Source: Faucicola sp041855445 (GTDB lineage: Bacteria > Pseudomonadota > Gammaproteobacteria > Pseudomonadales > Moraxellaceae). From it: a DNA stretch of 64,000 bases. Within the stretch, counting starts at the first letter, position 1. Each line of letters begins with the position of its first letter. This document shows, in pieces, positions 27,701 through 37,028 of this stretch. The position numbers and the translations under genes are program-made. The notes beneath the pieces were generated by a model. It saw only the letters and a list, made by a program, of their open reading frames with translations, had not been told where the DNA came from and did no database searches. Location: NCBI GenBank assembly GCA_041855445.1, contig JBHAEG010000039.1:1-64000 (forward strand). Direction: 5' to 3'.

Positions 27701-28267
27701 TTAGATTTTACCAACTAAATCTAAGCTTGGTTTTAAAGTTGCTTGACCTTGTTCCCATGCTGCTGGACATACTTCGCCATCATTGTTACGCACATATTGA
27801 GCTGCTTTTACTTTACGAACCATGTCTTTAGCAGAACGACCGATACCTAAATCATGAATTTCAGCAACTTTAATAAGTCCGTCTGGGTCTACTAAGAATG
27901 TACCACGCAATGCGGCATGGTCTTCTTCAATCATAATGTTAAAGCCACGTGTAATTTTACCAGTCGTGTCGCCTAACATTGGGAATTTTACTTTGCTAAT
28001 TGCTTCTGAAGAGTCATGCCATGCTTTGTGTACGAAATGGCTGTCTGTAGAAACTGCATACACTTCAACACCTAAACTTTGTAATTCTTCATAATGATTT
28101 GCCATGTCTTCTAATTCAGTTGGGCAAACAAAAGTAAAGTCACGAGGATAAAATAAGAAAATTGCCCAGCTACCTTTTACATCTTCAGAAGAAATCGTTT
28201 TGAATTCACCGTTTACAAATGCCTCTACGCTAAATTCAGGAAGTTGTTGATTAATAATTGCAGTCAT
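27701..28267 (-). CDS. ahpC: Alkyl hydroperoxide reductase subunit C (peroxiredoxin)
   Basis: 188 residues, typical 2-Cys peroxiredoxin. Peroxidatic Cys in FYPRDFTFVCPTE and resolving Cys in GEVCPAAW. Reduces H2O2, organic peroxides and peroxynitrite, and is recharged by AhpF. Divergent from oxyR across 189 bases, the standard arrangement for an OxyR-regulated target. Confidence 0.97.
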   Translation of the reverse strand: MTAIINQQLPEFSVEAFVNGEFKTISSEDVKGSWAIFLFYPRDFTFVCPTELEDMANHYEELQSLGVEVYAVSTDSHFVHKAWHDSSEAISKVKFPMLGDTTGKITRGFNIMIEEDHAALRGTFLVDPDGLIKVAEIHDLGIGRSAKDMVRKVKAAQYVRNNDGEVCPAAWEQGQATLKPSLDLVGKI

Positions 28268-28329
28268 AATATCTCCTGTTGTTCATTCAATTATCATAAC
28301 AAACTTTCATTTTTATTGAATGTTTGTCT

Positions 28330-28349
28330 TTAAGATATTCATATCTTAA
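28330..28349. promoter_or_regulatory. Perfect palindrome between ahpC and oxyR
   Basis: TTAAGATAT-TC-ATATCTTAA has 9-bp arms. It lies 63 bases from the ahpC start and 108 from oxyR, so it is a candidate regulator site for the divergent pair. It does not match the usual OxyR ATAG-N7-CTAT spacing. Confidence 0.5.
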
Positions 28350-28456
28350 CGGATTTTCATATTCAGTCTAGTTAAAAGTTTTTATGTGACTGTTTTATTT
28401 TTTTAATTTACGGTATGATAGTATAATTAATTTCATATAACTTTGGTGATGATAAT

Positions 28457-29365
28457 ATGATTACTTTACGCCAACTTGAATTTGCTTTAGCAGTTGCTAA
28501 ACATAAACATTTTAAACGTGCTTCTGAAGAATGTAATATCTCGCAATCGGCATTAAGTTTAGGCATCGCAGAGCTTGAAAAACAATTAGATACTCAAATT
28601 TTTGAGCGAAATAATAAACAAGTATTAATTACGCCAATAGGTGAGGATATTTTAGAACGTGCCAGACGTATTTTTTCTGAAGTCAATGATTTGGTCACTC
28701 GAGCCCAAACGCATCAAACGCCACTGGCTTATCCCATGACCGTTGGTATTATTCCAACAATTGCTCCGTTTTTGTTACCCAAAGTATTACCAGCTTTACG
28801 CCAACAATTTCCCCATTTTAAATTATCAGTGGTAGAGGAGCAGACCGAGCGTTTATTAGAAAAAGTGCGTTATGGTACGATTGATACGGCAATTATTGCA
28901 CTACCTTATGCAACTGAGGGGCTACATACGTTTGAATTTTGGGCGGAAGATTTTTTTGCGATTTTTCCAGCCAATGATGAACATGCTTCGTTACAATGGA
29001 TTGATGCCAATACATTAGCACATAGTAATTTAATGTTGTTAGGTGAGGGGCATTGCTTAACTGACCATGCGTTATCCGTGTGTCATTTAGATAAAAATAG
29101 TGTTAAAAATAGCTTTAGTGAGGCAAGTTTAAATACTTTGATACAAATGGCATTAAGCGGTATGGGAACAACGCTTGTACCTAAAATGGCGATTGAGCAA
29201 GTTCGCCAACAAAATGCAGATATTGCCACCATTCCTCTTGAGGAAAAAGGCCCTCATCGCCATTTAGCATTTATTACTCGACTTAATTATGCCCGTGTCA
29301 ATGATGTCAATTTGTTAGGTAAACTATTCGCTGAAACTTTAACCAAGCAAGCAAATGCACAATAA
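28457..29365 (+). CDS. oxyR: Hydrogen-peroxide-sensing LysR regulator OxyR
   Basis: 302 residues. N-terminal LysR helix-turn-helix (LRQLEFALAVAKHKHFKRASEECNISQSAL is split around residues 4-32). The redox switch is clear: GEGHCLTDHALSVC has C200 and C209 spaced as C199/C208 of E. coli OxyR (C-X8-C). Activates ahpC, dps and similar genes when the disulfide forms. An HD-domain gene overlaps its end by 11 bases. Confidence 0.96.
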   Translation: MITLRQLEFALAVAKHKHFKRASEECNISQSALSLGIAELEKQLDTQIFERNNKQVLITPIGEDILERARRIFSEVNDLVTRAQTHQTPLAYPMTVGIIPTIAPFLLPKVLPALRQQFPHFKLSVVEEQTERLLEKVRYGTIDTAIIALPYATEGLHTFEFWAEDFFAIFPANDEHASLQWIDANTLAHSNLMLLGEGHCLTDHALSVCHLDKNSVKNSFSEASLNTLIQMALSGMGTTLVPKMAIEQVRQQNADIATIPLEEKGPHRHLAFITRLNYARVNDVNLLGKLFAETLTKQANAQ

Positions 29366-29984
29366 ATTTTATCATTTAATGTTTTCTCTCTGCCCAGATT
29401 TTACCAATGGGCAGATAGCGGATTTTTGGCAAACTATTTATCAATATTATCATGAGCCACATCGCTACTATCACACATTACATCACATTCAATCAATGTT
29501 ACAACTATTTGATAATATTCAACAAAATTTACAATCCCCAGAAACAGTTTTACTAGCCATTTTTTATCACGACATCATTTACCAACCCACAAAAACTGAT
29601 AATGAACAACAAAGTGCTAATATGTTATATCAGACATTGTGTCCATATATTGATGATGATATATTGCAAAAAGCTTGTCAATTAATTTTACTCACCCATA
29701 AGCATGAATTAATTCATGATGACAATGATGCCAGCTATTTTTTAGATATGGATTTAGCGATTTTAGCTAGTACACCACGGATTTATCAACAGTATGCTAA
29801 AAATATTCGTCAAGAATATCATCATGTTAGTAATTCATTATATCAACAGGCTCGGTGCTTTATCTTACAAAATTTTCTACAACGACAACGGCTTTATTTT
29901 ACGGATTATTTTTATCAACGTTTAGAAAAACAGGCAAGAGAGAATTTACAACACGAGATTTGCTTTTTAAAAAATATTATGTAA
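29355..29984 (+). CDS. HD-superfamily metal-dependent phosphohydrolase (COG4339 type)
   Basis: 209 residues. HRYYHTLHHIQSML, then LLAIFYHDIIYQP carrying the HD pair, LLTHKHE, and FLDMDLAILAS give the metal-binding H...HD...H...D pattern of COG4339 predicted phosphohydrolases. Substrate unknown. It overlaps oxyR by 11 bases, so it is co-transcribed and likely translationally coupled; this may place it in the peroxide response or may be simple packing. Confidence 0.75.
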   Translation: MHNKFYHLMFSLCPDFTNGQIADFWQTIYQYYHEPHRYYHTLHHIQSMLQLFDNIQQNLQSPETVLLAIFYHDIIYQPTKTDNEQQSANMLYQTLCPYIDDDILQKACQLILLTHKHELIHDDNDASYFLDMDLAILASTPRIYQQYAKNIRQEYHHVSNSLYQQARCFILQNFLQRQRLYFTDYFYQRLEKQARENLQHEICFLKNIM

Positions 29985-30088
29985 CTTGTTATTTATTTTT
30001 ATTAAAAAATCGCCGATTTATTTCATGCTTTTTGTCAAAAATTACCCTATAATAAAACGTGATGACTTTAACAAACAAGGAACGTTCC

Positions 30089-31960
30089 ATGAGTGATTTG
30101 CATTTAACCCACCCACCATTTGATAAACTCACCGCAAGCGAGCGTACATATTTAAAACAGCATAGTAAAATCATCTATTTAGACAATTTACAGACATTAC
30201 CTGCTGATTGTTACGGTGATTTTTTTATTATTATCAAAGGTCAAATTCATCAATTTCATGGTGAAGAATTTATTGCCAGTTTACATGTTGATGATTGGTT
30301 TGATACACAACCAAGAGATGGGCAAACTTTTAGTTTTATCACTCAGCAACAAAGCCTGTTATATCGTATTAATGGCAAAATTTTGGCAGAAATCACCCAT
30401 AATAATAGTACGTTAAAAAATTTATTATTTGCAGATTTATCTGCCCGTCTAAGCCAACATCAGGCACGCCTTGCCAATAGTGAAAGCCAACAGTTATTGT
30501 ATAAACCGATTAGCACCCTGACCAATAGCCATATCAAAACCGCCCATTTTATTCACGATACAGCGACTTTATACGATGCAACCACTGCCATGTTACAACA
30601 TGATGCCAAACATATTTTGGTCAAGTCGCAAGCTCGTTTATCTGATAAAGAACGTGACAAACTCATCGCTCAGGGGGTCGATAAACAATCTATTCCTGAA
30701 TTTATTGAGCGAATTGGTATGTTTACTCAAACTGATGTTTGCACAGCCATTAGCCAAAAAGCTGACTTTATTAGTACGCCAGTAAAAAAGTTTACTAATT
30801 TTAATTTGCGTAGTATTTTAGCTCAGCAAGATGTTAGCGAAGCGTTACTAATGATGTTACAAAATCGGGTTCATCGCTTGCCTGTCATGAATGCTTCAGG
30901 TGAAATTATTGGGGTTTTGGGACAAACTGAATTATTAAGTTATTTAACCAATCATTCAAACTTAATCACAGCTCGTATTGAACAAGCTCAAACATTAGAC
31001 GATGTTGCTCAAGCCGTTGAGTTAATTGGTATTTTTATTCGTCAGCAACAGCAAAACGGCATCAAAACCCATATTATCAGCCGTATGGTACAAAGTTTAA
31101 ATAGTCAAGTATTTAGTAAAACATGGCAATTAATTGTGCCTAGCTTGGTGTTTCATAATACTTGTTTATTAGTGATGGGTTCAGAAGGGCGAGGCGAACA
31201 AATTTTGCGTACTGACCAAGATAACGCCTTGATTATTCGTAATGGCTTCAAAGATGAAAATTTAGCCGATTATGCTAAAAAATTTAATGACACCTTAGCA
31301 AATATGGGATATCCTTACTGTGATGGTGGAATTATGATTTGTAATGAACGTTGGCGAAAAACTTTGACGGCTTTTGAAAAACAAATTAATGAATGGTTTT
31401 CTAGTGGACAAAGTGAGCATATGATTTGGGTTGCAACATTGGTTGATGCCCATGTGGTTTGTGGTGATGAGCGTTTATTTCAAAGTTTACAAAAACATTG
31501 GCAAATCGCTTTAAATAGCCATGCGTCGGCAAACTTTTTAAATCGGTTCGCTAAGCCAATTTTACAGTTTGGTGATACAGGCAGTTGGTGGCACAAATTT
31601 ACAGGCGGTAAGGATAATGACATTGATTTGAAAAAAGCAGGGATTTTTCCGATTGTACATGGGGTAAAAGCATTAAGCCTTGAACACACTGTTGAGGTCA
31701 CAAATACCAAAGCCCGTTTACAACAGCTTGCTGAAAAGAAAGTCTTAGCAGAAAACACAGCTCAAAATCTTGCCGAAGCATTAGATTTTTTTATGGCAAA
31801 ACGTTTAGAAGTTGCATTGAACACTGCTGATAAATCCGCCCGTAAAGTTAATCCAAGTACATTATCTGCTTTAGAAAAAGATTTAATGAAAGAATGTTTA
31901 GCAATTGTAAAAGATTTTAAATCATTTATTACCCATCATTATCGTTTAGACATTTTTTAA
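30089..31960 (+). CDS. cNMP-like / CBS / DUF294 nucleotidyltransferase-like protein
   Basis: 623 residues from ATG 30089, chosen for AAGGA at 7-base spacing; in-frame GTG 30059 and ATG 30062 lack one. Order: cyclic-nucleotide-binding-like domain (about 10-125), CBS pair (about 140-300, with FNLRSILAQQDVSEALLMM and RLPVMNASGEIIGVL), DUF294 nucleotidyltransferase-like domain with LVMGSEGRGEQILRTDQDNA, and a DUF294 C-terminal helical domain. This is the GlnD-like architecture thought to sense nucleotides. The exonuclease gene 42 bases downstream is its regular partner. Confidence 0.85.
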   Translation: MSDLHLTHPPFDKLTASERTYLKQHSKIIYLDNLQTLPADCYGDFFIIIKGQIHQFHGEEFIASLHVDDWFDTQPRDGQTFSFITQQQSLLYRINGKILAEITHNNSTLKNLLFADLSARLSQHQARLANSESQQLLYKPISTLTNSHIKTAHFIHDTATLYDATTAMLQHDAKHILVKSQARLSDKERDKLIAQGVDKQSIPEFIERIGMFTQTDVCTAISQKADFISTPVKKFTNFNLRSILAQQDVSEALLMMLQNRVHRLPVMNASGEIIGVLGQTELLSYLTNHSNLITARIEQAQTLDDVAQAVELIGIFIRQQQQNGIKTHIISRMVQSLNSQVFSKTWQLIVPSLVFHNTCLLVMGSEGRGEQILRTDQDNALIIRNGFKDENLADYAKKFNDTLANMGYPYCDGGIMICNERWRKTLTAFEKQINEWFSSGQSEHMIWVATLVDAHVVCGDERLFQSLQKHWQIALNSHASANFLNRFAKPILQFGDTGSWWHKFTGGKDNDIDLKKAGIFPIVHGVKALSLEHTVEVTNTKARLQQLAEKKVLAENTAQNLAEALDFFMAKRLEVALNTADKSARKVNPSTLSALEKDLMKECLAIVKDFKSFITHHYRLDIF

Positions 31961-32002
31961 ACATGAAATAACGTAAATTTTTAAAATGTAGTTAGGTTCA
32001 TT

Positions 32003-32659
32003 ATGTTTGGCTTAAAAAAATTATTTTCAAATTTGATATCTGGCGAGGCAAAAGCAGAACGGCAAAAAAAACAACTGCTTCGCCCTGAATTTGCCCATAT
32101 TTTTGATAAGCCATCAGCGGATAGTTGGGTAAGTCTTGACCTTGAAATGACAGGACTTAATCCAAAAACTGACTATATTCTCAGCGTTGGTGCAGTCAGG
32201 GTAGACAATCAGGCAGGACATTTTAGCATTGATACAGGTAATGCATTATCATTGATTTGTCGTCCACCTGTGCTACCCAGTCGTGAAAGTATTGAAATTC
32301 ACGGCTTACGACCGACAGATGTCGAAAATGGTATGAATTATGAAACCATGTTAAACGAACTACTGCCGTTTATTGGTAATCGCCCAATTATTGGATTTTG
32401 TATTCAGATGGATATGAATTTTTTACAAACTGTGGCAAAGCCAATGTTAGGCGTAGCATTACCTAATCAATTAATCGATATTAGTCAGCTTTATCAACAA
32501 AAACGTTATGCTCGTAATCCAGACATGATGGGACAACCAAAACATTTAAATCAATTATTAGATGAGTTTAATATTCCTCGCCTGCCTGCTCATGATGCAA
32601 TGAATGATGCAATTATGACGGCAATGCTATTTACCCATGTACAAACGGCAAAGTTCTAG
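32003..32659 (+). CDS. DnaQ-like DEDDh 3'-5' exonuclease
   Basis: 218 residues. ExoI motif SLDLEMTGL with Asp and Glu, an IGFCIQMDMNFLQ ExoII region, and PAHDAMNDAIMTA with the HxxxxD ExoIII motif define a DEDDh exonuclease. Not the replicative DnaQ, because it lacks the clamp-binding tail and sits with the DUF294 gene. The pairing suggests a nucleotide-sensing regulator controlling a nuclease. Confidence 0.85.
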   Translation: MFGLKKLFSNLISGEAKAERQKKQLLRPEFAHIFDKPSADSWVSLDLEMTGLNPKTDYILSVGAVRVDNQAGHFSIDTGNALSLICRPPVLPSRESIEIHGLRPTDVENGMNYETMLNELLPFIGNRPIIGFCIQMDMNFLQTVAKPMLGVALPNQLIDISQLYQQKRYARNPDMMGQPKHLNQLLDEFNIPRLPAHDAMNDAIMTAMLFTHVQTAKF

Positions 32660-32757
32660 TATTGATTTAACAAGATACCTGTTTGACATGAATGCTATTA
32701 AATTAGACGCTACTTGATAACTTTGTTAAAAAATTAAAAATACTTACTGAAAACTAT

Positions 32758-32786
32758 TTGACAAAGTATGGTTTGCAAGGTATGTT
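32758..32786 (+). promoter_or_regulatory. Strong sigma-70 promoter of the aldehyde dehydrogenase
   Basis: TTGACA (32758-32763), exactly 17 bases, TATGTT (32781-32786). Near consensus. Confidence 0.7.
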
Positions 32787-32857
32787 AAGCCTATGACTGA
32801 TAATCAAACTGTCATGCTCAACTAAGGAAAGTTATCTAAAAAATAGGAGTATTATCA

Positions 32858-34375
32858 ATGCGTTACGCAAATCCAAATACGGAAGGTAGTATCGTTCAAT
32901 TCCGTGAAGTTTATGACAATTATATCAATGGTGAATGGGTCGCTCCCATCGATGGCGAATATTTTGAAAACACTAGCCCAGTTGATGGCAATGTTATTTG
33001 TAAAGTAGCACGCTCAAAAGCGAATGATATTGAAAAAGCTCTTGATGCAGCTCATCTTGCCAAAGAAAGTTGGGGTAAAACTTCTGTGGCGGAGCGGTCA
33101 AATATTTTATTAAAAATTGCTAATCGCATGGAAGAAAATTTAGAAAAACTCGCAGTAGCTGAAACTTATGAAAATGGTAAACCTGTCCGAGAAACGCTTG
33201 CTGCTGACATTCCCTTAGCAATTGACCATTTCCGCTATTTTGCAGGTGTCATTCGGGCTCAAGAGGGTGGAATTAGCCAAATTGATGATGATACTGTCGC
33301 TTATCATTTTCATGAACCACTTGGCGTCGTTGGACAGATTATCCCTTGGAACTTTCCATTACTCATGGCTGTTTGGAAACTTGCCCCTGCCCTTGCGACA
33401 GGTAACTGTGTGGTGTTAAAACCTGCTGAACAAACACCTGCTTCTATTTTATATTTAATGGAAATCATTGGTGACTTAATTCCAAAAGGTGTGGTAAATG
33501 TCGTCAATGGTTTTGGCGTTGAAGCAGGCAAACCACTAGCAACAAACCCTCGTATTGCAAAAGTCGCTTTTACAGGAGAAACTGGTACTGGGCGAATGAT
33601 TATGGAATATGCCAGCCAAAATATTATTCCTGTAACGTTAGAGCTTGGCGGTAAAAGTCCAAATATCTTTTTTGAAGATGTTATGGATAAAGATGATGAA
33701 TTTGTGGATAAAGCCGTTGAAGGGTTAGTCATGTTTGCTTTAAATCAAGGTGAAATTTGTACTTGTCCATCAAGAGCTTTAGTACATGAGTCTATTTATG
33801 ATAAATTTATTGAACGAGTCATTGAACGAGTAAAAGCGATAAAACGTGGGCATCCTCTAGATACAGAAACCATGATAGGAGCCCAAGCCAGTGAAGAGCA
33901 AATGAATAAAATCTTAAAATACCTTGAAATTGGCAAAGAAGAAGGGGCTGAAGTACTCGTTGGCGGACAAGCGGACAAACGAGAAAATTTGGAAAATGGT
34001 TATTACATTGAACCAACTATTTTTAAAGGTGACAATGATATGCGAGTTTTCCAAGAAGAGATTTTTGGACCTGTGCTAGCTGTGACCACCTTTAAAACCC
34101 ATGAAGAAGCAATGCAAATCGCTAATGACACCATTTATGGGCTAGGTGCTGGCATTTGGACACGTAATATTAATACAGCATATCGTTTTGGACGTGGTAT
34201 TCAGGCAGGACGAGTTTGGACAAATTGCTATCATTTATATCCAGCCCATGCTGCGTTTGGTGGCTATAAAAAGTCAGGCATTGGTCGTGAAAACCATGCA
34301 ATGATGTTATCACATTACCAACAAACTAAAAATATGCTCGTTTCTTACTCAACGAAAAAATTGGGCTTTTTCTAA
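32858..34375 (+). CDS. NAD(P)+-dependent aldehyde dehydrogenase (ExaC/AcoD type)
   Basis: 505 residues. Oxidises aldehydes such as acetaldehyde to acids. Signatures: IIPWNFPLLMAVWKLAPALA, the catalytic glutamate in LELGGKSPNIFF, and the catalytic cysteine in NQGEICTCPSRAL. C-terminal QEEIFGPVLAV and AAFGGYKKSGIGRE are present. The EICTCPSR form and the total length of 505-506 fit ExaC/AcoD/AldB-type acetaldehyde dehydrogenases rather than betaine aldehyde dehydrogenases. Own strong promoter and terminator. Confidence 0.9.
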   Translation: MRYANPNTEGSIVQFREVYDNYINGEWVAPIDGEYFENTSPVDGNVICKVARSKANDIEKALDAAHLAKESWGKTSVAERSNILLKIANRMEENLEKLAVAETYENGKPVRETLAADIPLAIDHFRYFAGVIRAQEGGISQIDDDTVAYHFHEPLGVVGQIIPWNFPLLMAVWKLAPALATGNCVVLKPAEQTPASILYLMEIIGDLIPKGVVNVVNGFGVEAGKPLATNPRIAKVAFTGETGTGRMIMEYASQNIIPVTLELGGKSPNIFFEDVMDKDDEFVDKAVEGLVMFALNQGEICTCPSRALVHESIYDKFIERVIERVKAIKRGHPLDTETMIGAQASEEQMNKILKYLEIGKEEGAEVLVGGQADKRENLENGYYIEPTIFKGDNDMRVFQEEIFGPVLAVTTFKTHEEAMQIANDTIYGLGAGIWTRNINTAYRFGRGIQAGRVWTNCYHLYPAHAAFGGYKKSGIGRENHAMMLSHYQQTKNMLVSYSTKKLGFF

Positions 34376-34406
34376 CTAAGCATCTTTTAGGATAATTTAT
34401 CATTAT

Positions 34407-34443
34407 GCCAAACAAATTTTTTATTATTTTAAATTTGTTTGGC
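34407..34443. terminator. Bidirectional terminator between aldehyde dehydrogenase and ruvC
   Basis: GCCAAACAAATTT (34407-34419) and AAATTTGTTTGGC (34431-34443) form a perfect 13-bp stem. Confidence 0.8.
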
Positions 34444-34503
34444 AATAATAATTTTTTTATTAGTTGATATTGAAATATGTTAATTTTTCATCATGCTGTG
34501 ATT

Positions 34504-35091
34504 TTACTTTAGGTTTAAATCTGCTTCAGTCAGTCGCCAGCGTCCTTTTTTCTTTGACCGTCCTACAGGCAAATGTTGTAATTTTGTATTAGCTAATAGT
34601 TGATTTAAGCTATGGCAATGATAGGCATGACAAATCGCACATGCCAAACCATCAGAAGCATCTGCCTGTGGTGTGGCTGATAGTTTTAACAATTTTACAA
34701 CCATTGCTTGAACTTGTTCTTTACTACCTGCCCCATACCCGCAAACTGCCTGTTTAATTTGTCGAGCGGTATATTCATAGACTGGTAAACCTTTTGCTGT
34801 TAAACCAGCTATTGCTGAACCACGAGCCTGACCCAATTTTAATGCAGAATCTGGATTTGTCGCCATGAATACTTGTTCTACACTGGCAAAAATCGGCTCA
34901 TCTGTATTGGTTTGATAATATTCAACGACTTGAGTAATACCAAAAAAAATCCGTTTCAAACGTTCTGGCATGTCATCAGCTTCAGTATAAATTGTGCCTG
35001 CGTCTAAAAAACTAAGATTATCACCAACTTGATGAATAACCCCATAACCAGTCATTCGAGAGCCAGGGTCAATACCAATAATGATGCTCAT
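34504..35091 (-). CDS. ruvC: Holliday junction resolvase RuvC
   Basis: 195 residues. Cuts Holliday junctions symmetrically. Acidic active site: D8 in GIDPGSRMTGYGV, E72 in SVEQVF, and D144/D147 in ADASDGLACAICHAYH. A C-terminal basic extension (KKKGRWRLTEADL) makes it slightly longer than E. coli RuvC. Stands alone, separated from ruvA. Confidence 0.95.
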   Translation of the reverse strand: MSIIIGIDPGSRMTGYGVIHQVGDNLSFLDAGTIYTEADDMPERLKRIFFGITQVVEYYQTNTDEPIFASVEQVFMATNPDSALKLGQARGSAIAGLTAKGLPVYEYTARQIKQAVCGYGAGSKEQVQAMVVKLLKLSATPQADASDGLACAICHAYHCHSLNQLLANTKLQHLPVGRSKKKGRWRLTEADLNLK

Positions 35092-35202
35092 AAAAAATAC
35101 TCGTAAAATACAAAAAAGATTGATACTTACTTAACAAATCCCCATTATAATAACAAAATCTGATTTGTAATATTTTTAAATTGTGAGGAACAACGAACAA
35201 TT

Positions 35203-35823
35203 ATGGGAAATGTGATTGGTATAGCGATTGTTTGGTTTATTATCGAAATGCTGGTTTGGTATTTAATCGCTCAGTTTGTGAGTGGCTGGTGGGTATTTGG
35301 CTGGTTTATTTTGGCAGGAATTGTCGGACTTTCATTGATTAAAAAAGGCACAGCGACTCTCAAACCAATGGCAAGTCAAATGCAAACAATGGGTATGATG
35401 AACCCAAGCATGCGTCCCCCTGAAAACACTATCATGAAAGCAATTTCGTTTAGTATTGCTGGTATTTTATTATTATTACCAGGAGTGATTAGTGATGTCA
35501 TAGCGATTTTGGCACTATTACCACCTGTACAAAATAAAGCCAAAGATTTTGCTAAAAACTATGCAATGAAAAATCAAGACAAGTTAATGCAAATGATGGC
35601 AAGCCGTATGGGTGGTATTGACCCATCACAAATGGGCGGTTTTGGTGGTATGGGTGGCAATCCTTTTGGCAATATGGGTGGGCAAAATCCTTTTGCAAAC
35701 AATCCTTTTGGTAACTTTGGTAATATGCAATCAGGTAATTTTAGAGGCACAACAGTTGATGGTGAGGCAAAAACTATCAATAAAAACACCAAAAAAATTA
35801 CCCATTCTGCAAATGATGATTAA
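35203..35823 (+). CDS. FxsA-family membrane protein
   Basis: 206 residues. The N-terminal half has several membrane segments with the FxsA hallmark (WWVFGWFILAGIVGLSLIKKG; LLPGVISDVIAILALLPPVQ). The C-terminal tail (about 140-185) is a Gly/Met/Asn/Phe-rich low-complexity region with repeated NPFGNMGG / NPFANN units. FxsA overexpression alleviates phage T7 exclusion in E. coli; its normal role is unknown. The last 4 bases overlap the convergent SafE-like gene. Confidence 0.82.
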   Translation: MGNVIGIAIVWFIIEMLVWYLIAQFVSGWWVFGWFILAGIVGLSLIKKGTATLKPMASQMQTMGMMNPSMRPPENTIMKAISFSIAGILLLLPGVISDVIAILALLPPVQNKAKDFAKNYAMKNQDKLMQMMASRMGGIDPSQMGGFGGMGGNPFGNMGGQNPFANNPFGNFGNMQSGNFRGTTVDGEAKTINKNTKKITHSANDD

Positions 35824-36626
35824 TGATGAGCATGATGATGACTGTCATGTTGCTGATGGTCATGCTCTTGTGATTGTTGGTGTTCACTCATTGGGGCTGA
35901 GTGTGTGACTGGTTGATGATTTTGCATGGCATGATTTGCATTATCATGACCATGTAACGATTTCATTGCCATTGGTACAACAATAATCGCTACACCTGAT
36001 AGCATCATTATTGCCCCATTTACTTGACGTAAACGTAATTTACCAATCATTTGTTGTAATACGCCAACTGTTTTTTGGGTCACGACTAACATCGGTACTG
36101 TACCAAGTCCAAACGCCAACATTAATAACATGCCTGTGGTGACACTATGTCCAACAACTGCCATCATTAACGCCCCATATACTAACCCACAAGGCAAAAA
36201 TCCCCATAATAATCCTGCAGTAAATGCTTTTGGTAACGTGTTAATAGGAAATACTTTTTGTCGAATAGGTGACATACTTTGCCAAAGTTTCATGCCTACC
36301 TTTTCCAAACGCTGTAAAAATGGCATACCCAACATTGATAAGCCAATCAATATCAACACACCACCTAAGACAACTCGAGGTAAACTATTGTGCATAAATG
36401 GAGCAAAAATCGCTGTACCAATTAATCCAGCGAATAACCCTAACAACGCATAACTTGATAATCGCCCCGCATGATAGGTTGCAATTAATAGATTTTTTTT
36501 ACTTGCAGATACCCCTTGCATTGATAAGCCAAACGCCGTTACAATACCACCACACATGCCTAAACAATGTGGTGAGCCAAAAAAACCCATCGTTAAAGCA
36601 ACAATTAAAAGAGCTGTTGTCATCAT
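35820..36626 (-). CDS. SafE/COG2836 cytochrome-biogenesis-type membrane protein with His-rich tail
   Basis: 268 residues. MGFFGSPHCLGMCGGIVTAFG near the start and GLLWGFLPCGLVYGALMMA later are the two conserved Cys-containing halves of the TauE/SafE/DsbD-like COG2836 family that accompanies cbb3 oxidase assembly genes. About six membrane segments. The last 45 residues, after the final helix, contain roughly 13 His (for example HDHQQHDSHHHAHH), a probable metal-binding tail. ccoS lies 33 bases upstream on the same strand, which supports a copper/cbb3-oxidase role. ccoNOPQ and ccoGHI are not here. Confidence 0.82.
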   Translation of the reverse strand: MMTTALLIVALTMGFFGSPHCLGMCGGIVTAFGLSMQGVSASKKNLLIATYHAGRLSSYALLGLFAGLIGTAIFAPFMHNSLPRVVLGGVLILIGLSMLGMPFLQRLEKVGMKLWQSMSPIRQKVFPINTLPKAFTAGLLWGFLPCGLVYGALMMAVVGHSVTTGMLLMLAFGLGTVPMLVVTQKTVGVLQQMIGKLRLRQVNGAIMMLSGVAIIVVPMAMKSLHGHDNANHAMQNHQPVTHSAPMSEHQQSQEHDHQQHDSHHHAHH

Positions 36627-36659
36627 TCCACCTTAAATTGACATAAATAAATCAATTAA

Positions 36660-36866
36660 TTAACTATTATTTTCTTTAGATACAGACTGCTTGCTACTTT
36701 CAGCTTGCAATTGTTGTCGCCGTTCTTGACGGTCCTCTAAAATAACCCGTTGAGAGGCGTTATCTAAATCATCAAACTGATGAGATTTTATCGCATAATA
36801 AACTGCCCAAATACCCACCACAAATAACACCAAACTTAACGGGATTAATAAATACATACTTTGCAT
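36660..36866 (-). CDS. ccoS: cbb3-type cytochrome oxidase assembly protein CcoS
   Basis: 68 residues. One membrane helix (LLIPLSLVLFVVGIWAVYYAI) followed by SHQFDDLDNASQRVILED, the CcoS signature. Required for cofactor insertion into cbb3 oxidase. Upstream of, and probably co-transcribed with, the SafE-like gene. Confidence 0.88.
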   Translation of the reverse strand: MQSMYLLIPLSLVLFVVGIWAVYYAIKSHQFDDLDNASQRVILEDRQERRQQLQAESSKQSVSKENNS

Positions 36867-37028
36867 AAAGCACTCAATTCAAAGGCTAAATATCATAAAC
36901 TCTATATTAACATAAATCACTTACAAAAAGCTTACAAACTCCAGCAAATCATCGCATAAAAAACATACCTCTGATAAAAAAATCTGTTACACTAAAAACA
37001 ATTAAACAATTTTTTAAGGAATTTATCA

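Noticed and set aside
35620..35760. Repeat-coded NPFGNMGG segment of the FxsA-like protein as a DNA repeat
   Set aside because: Low-complexity coding sequence in frame; no separate element.
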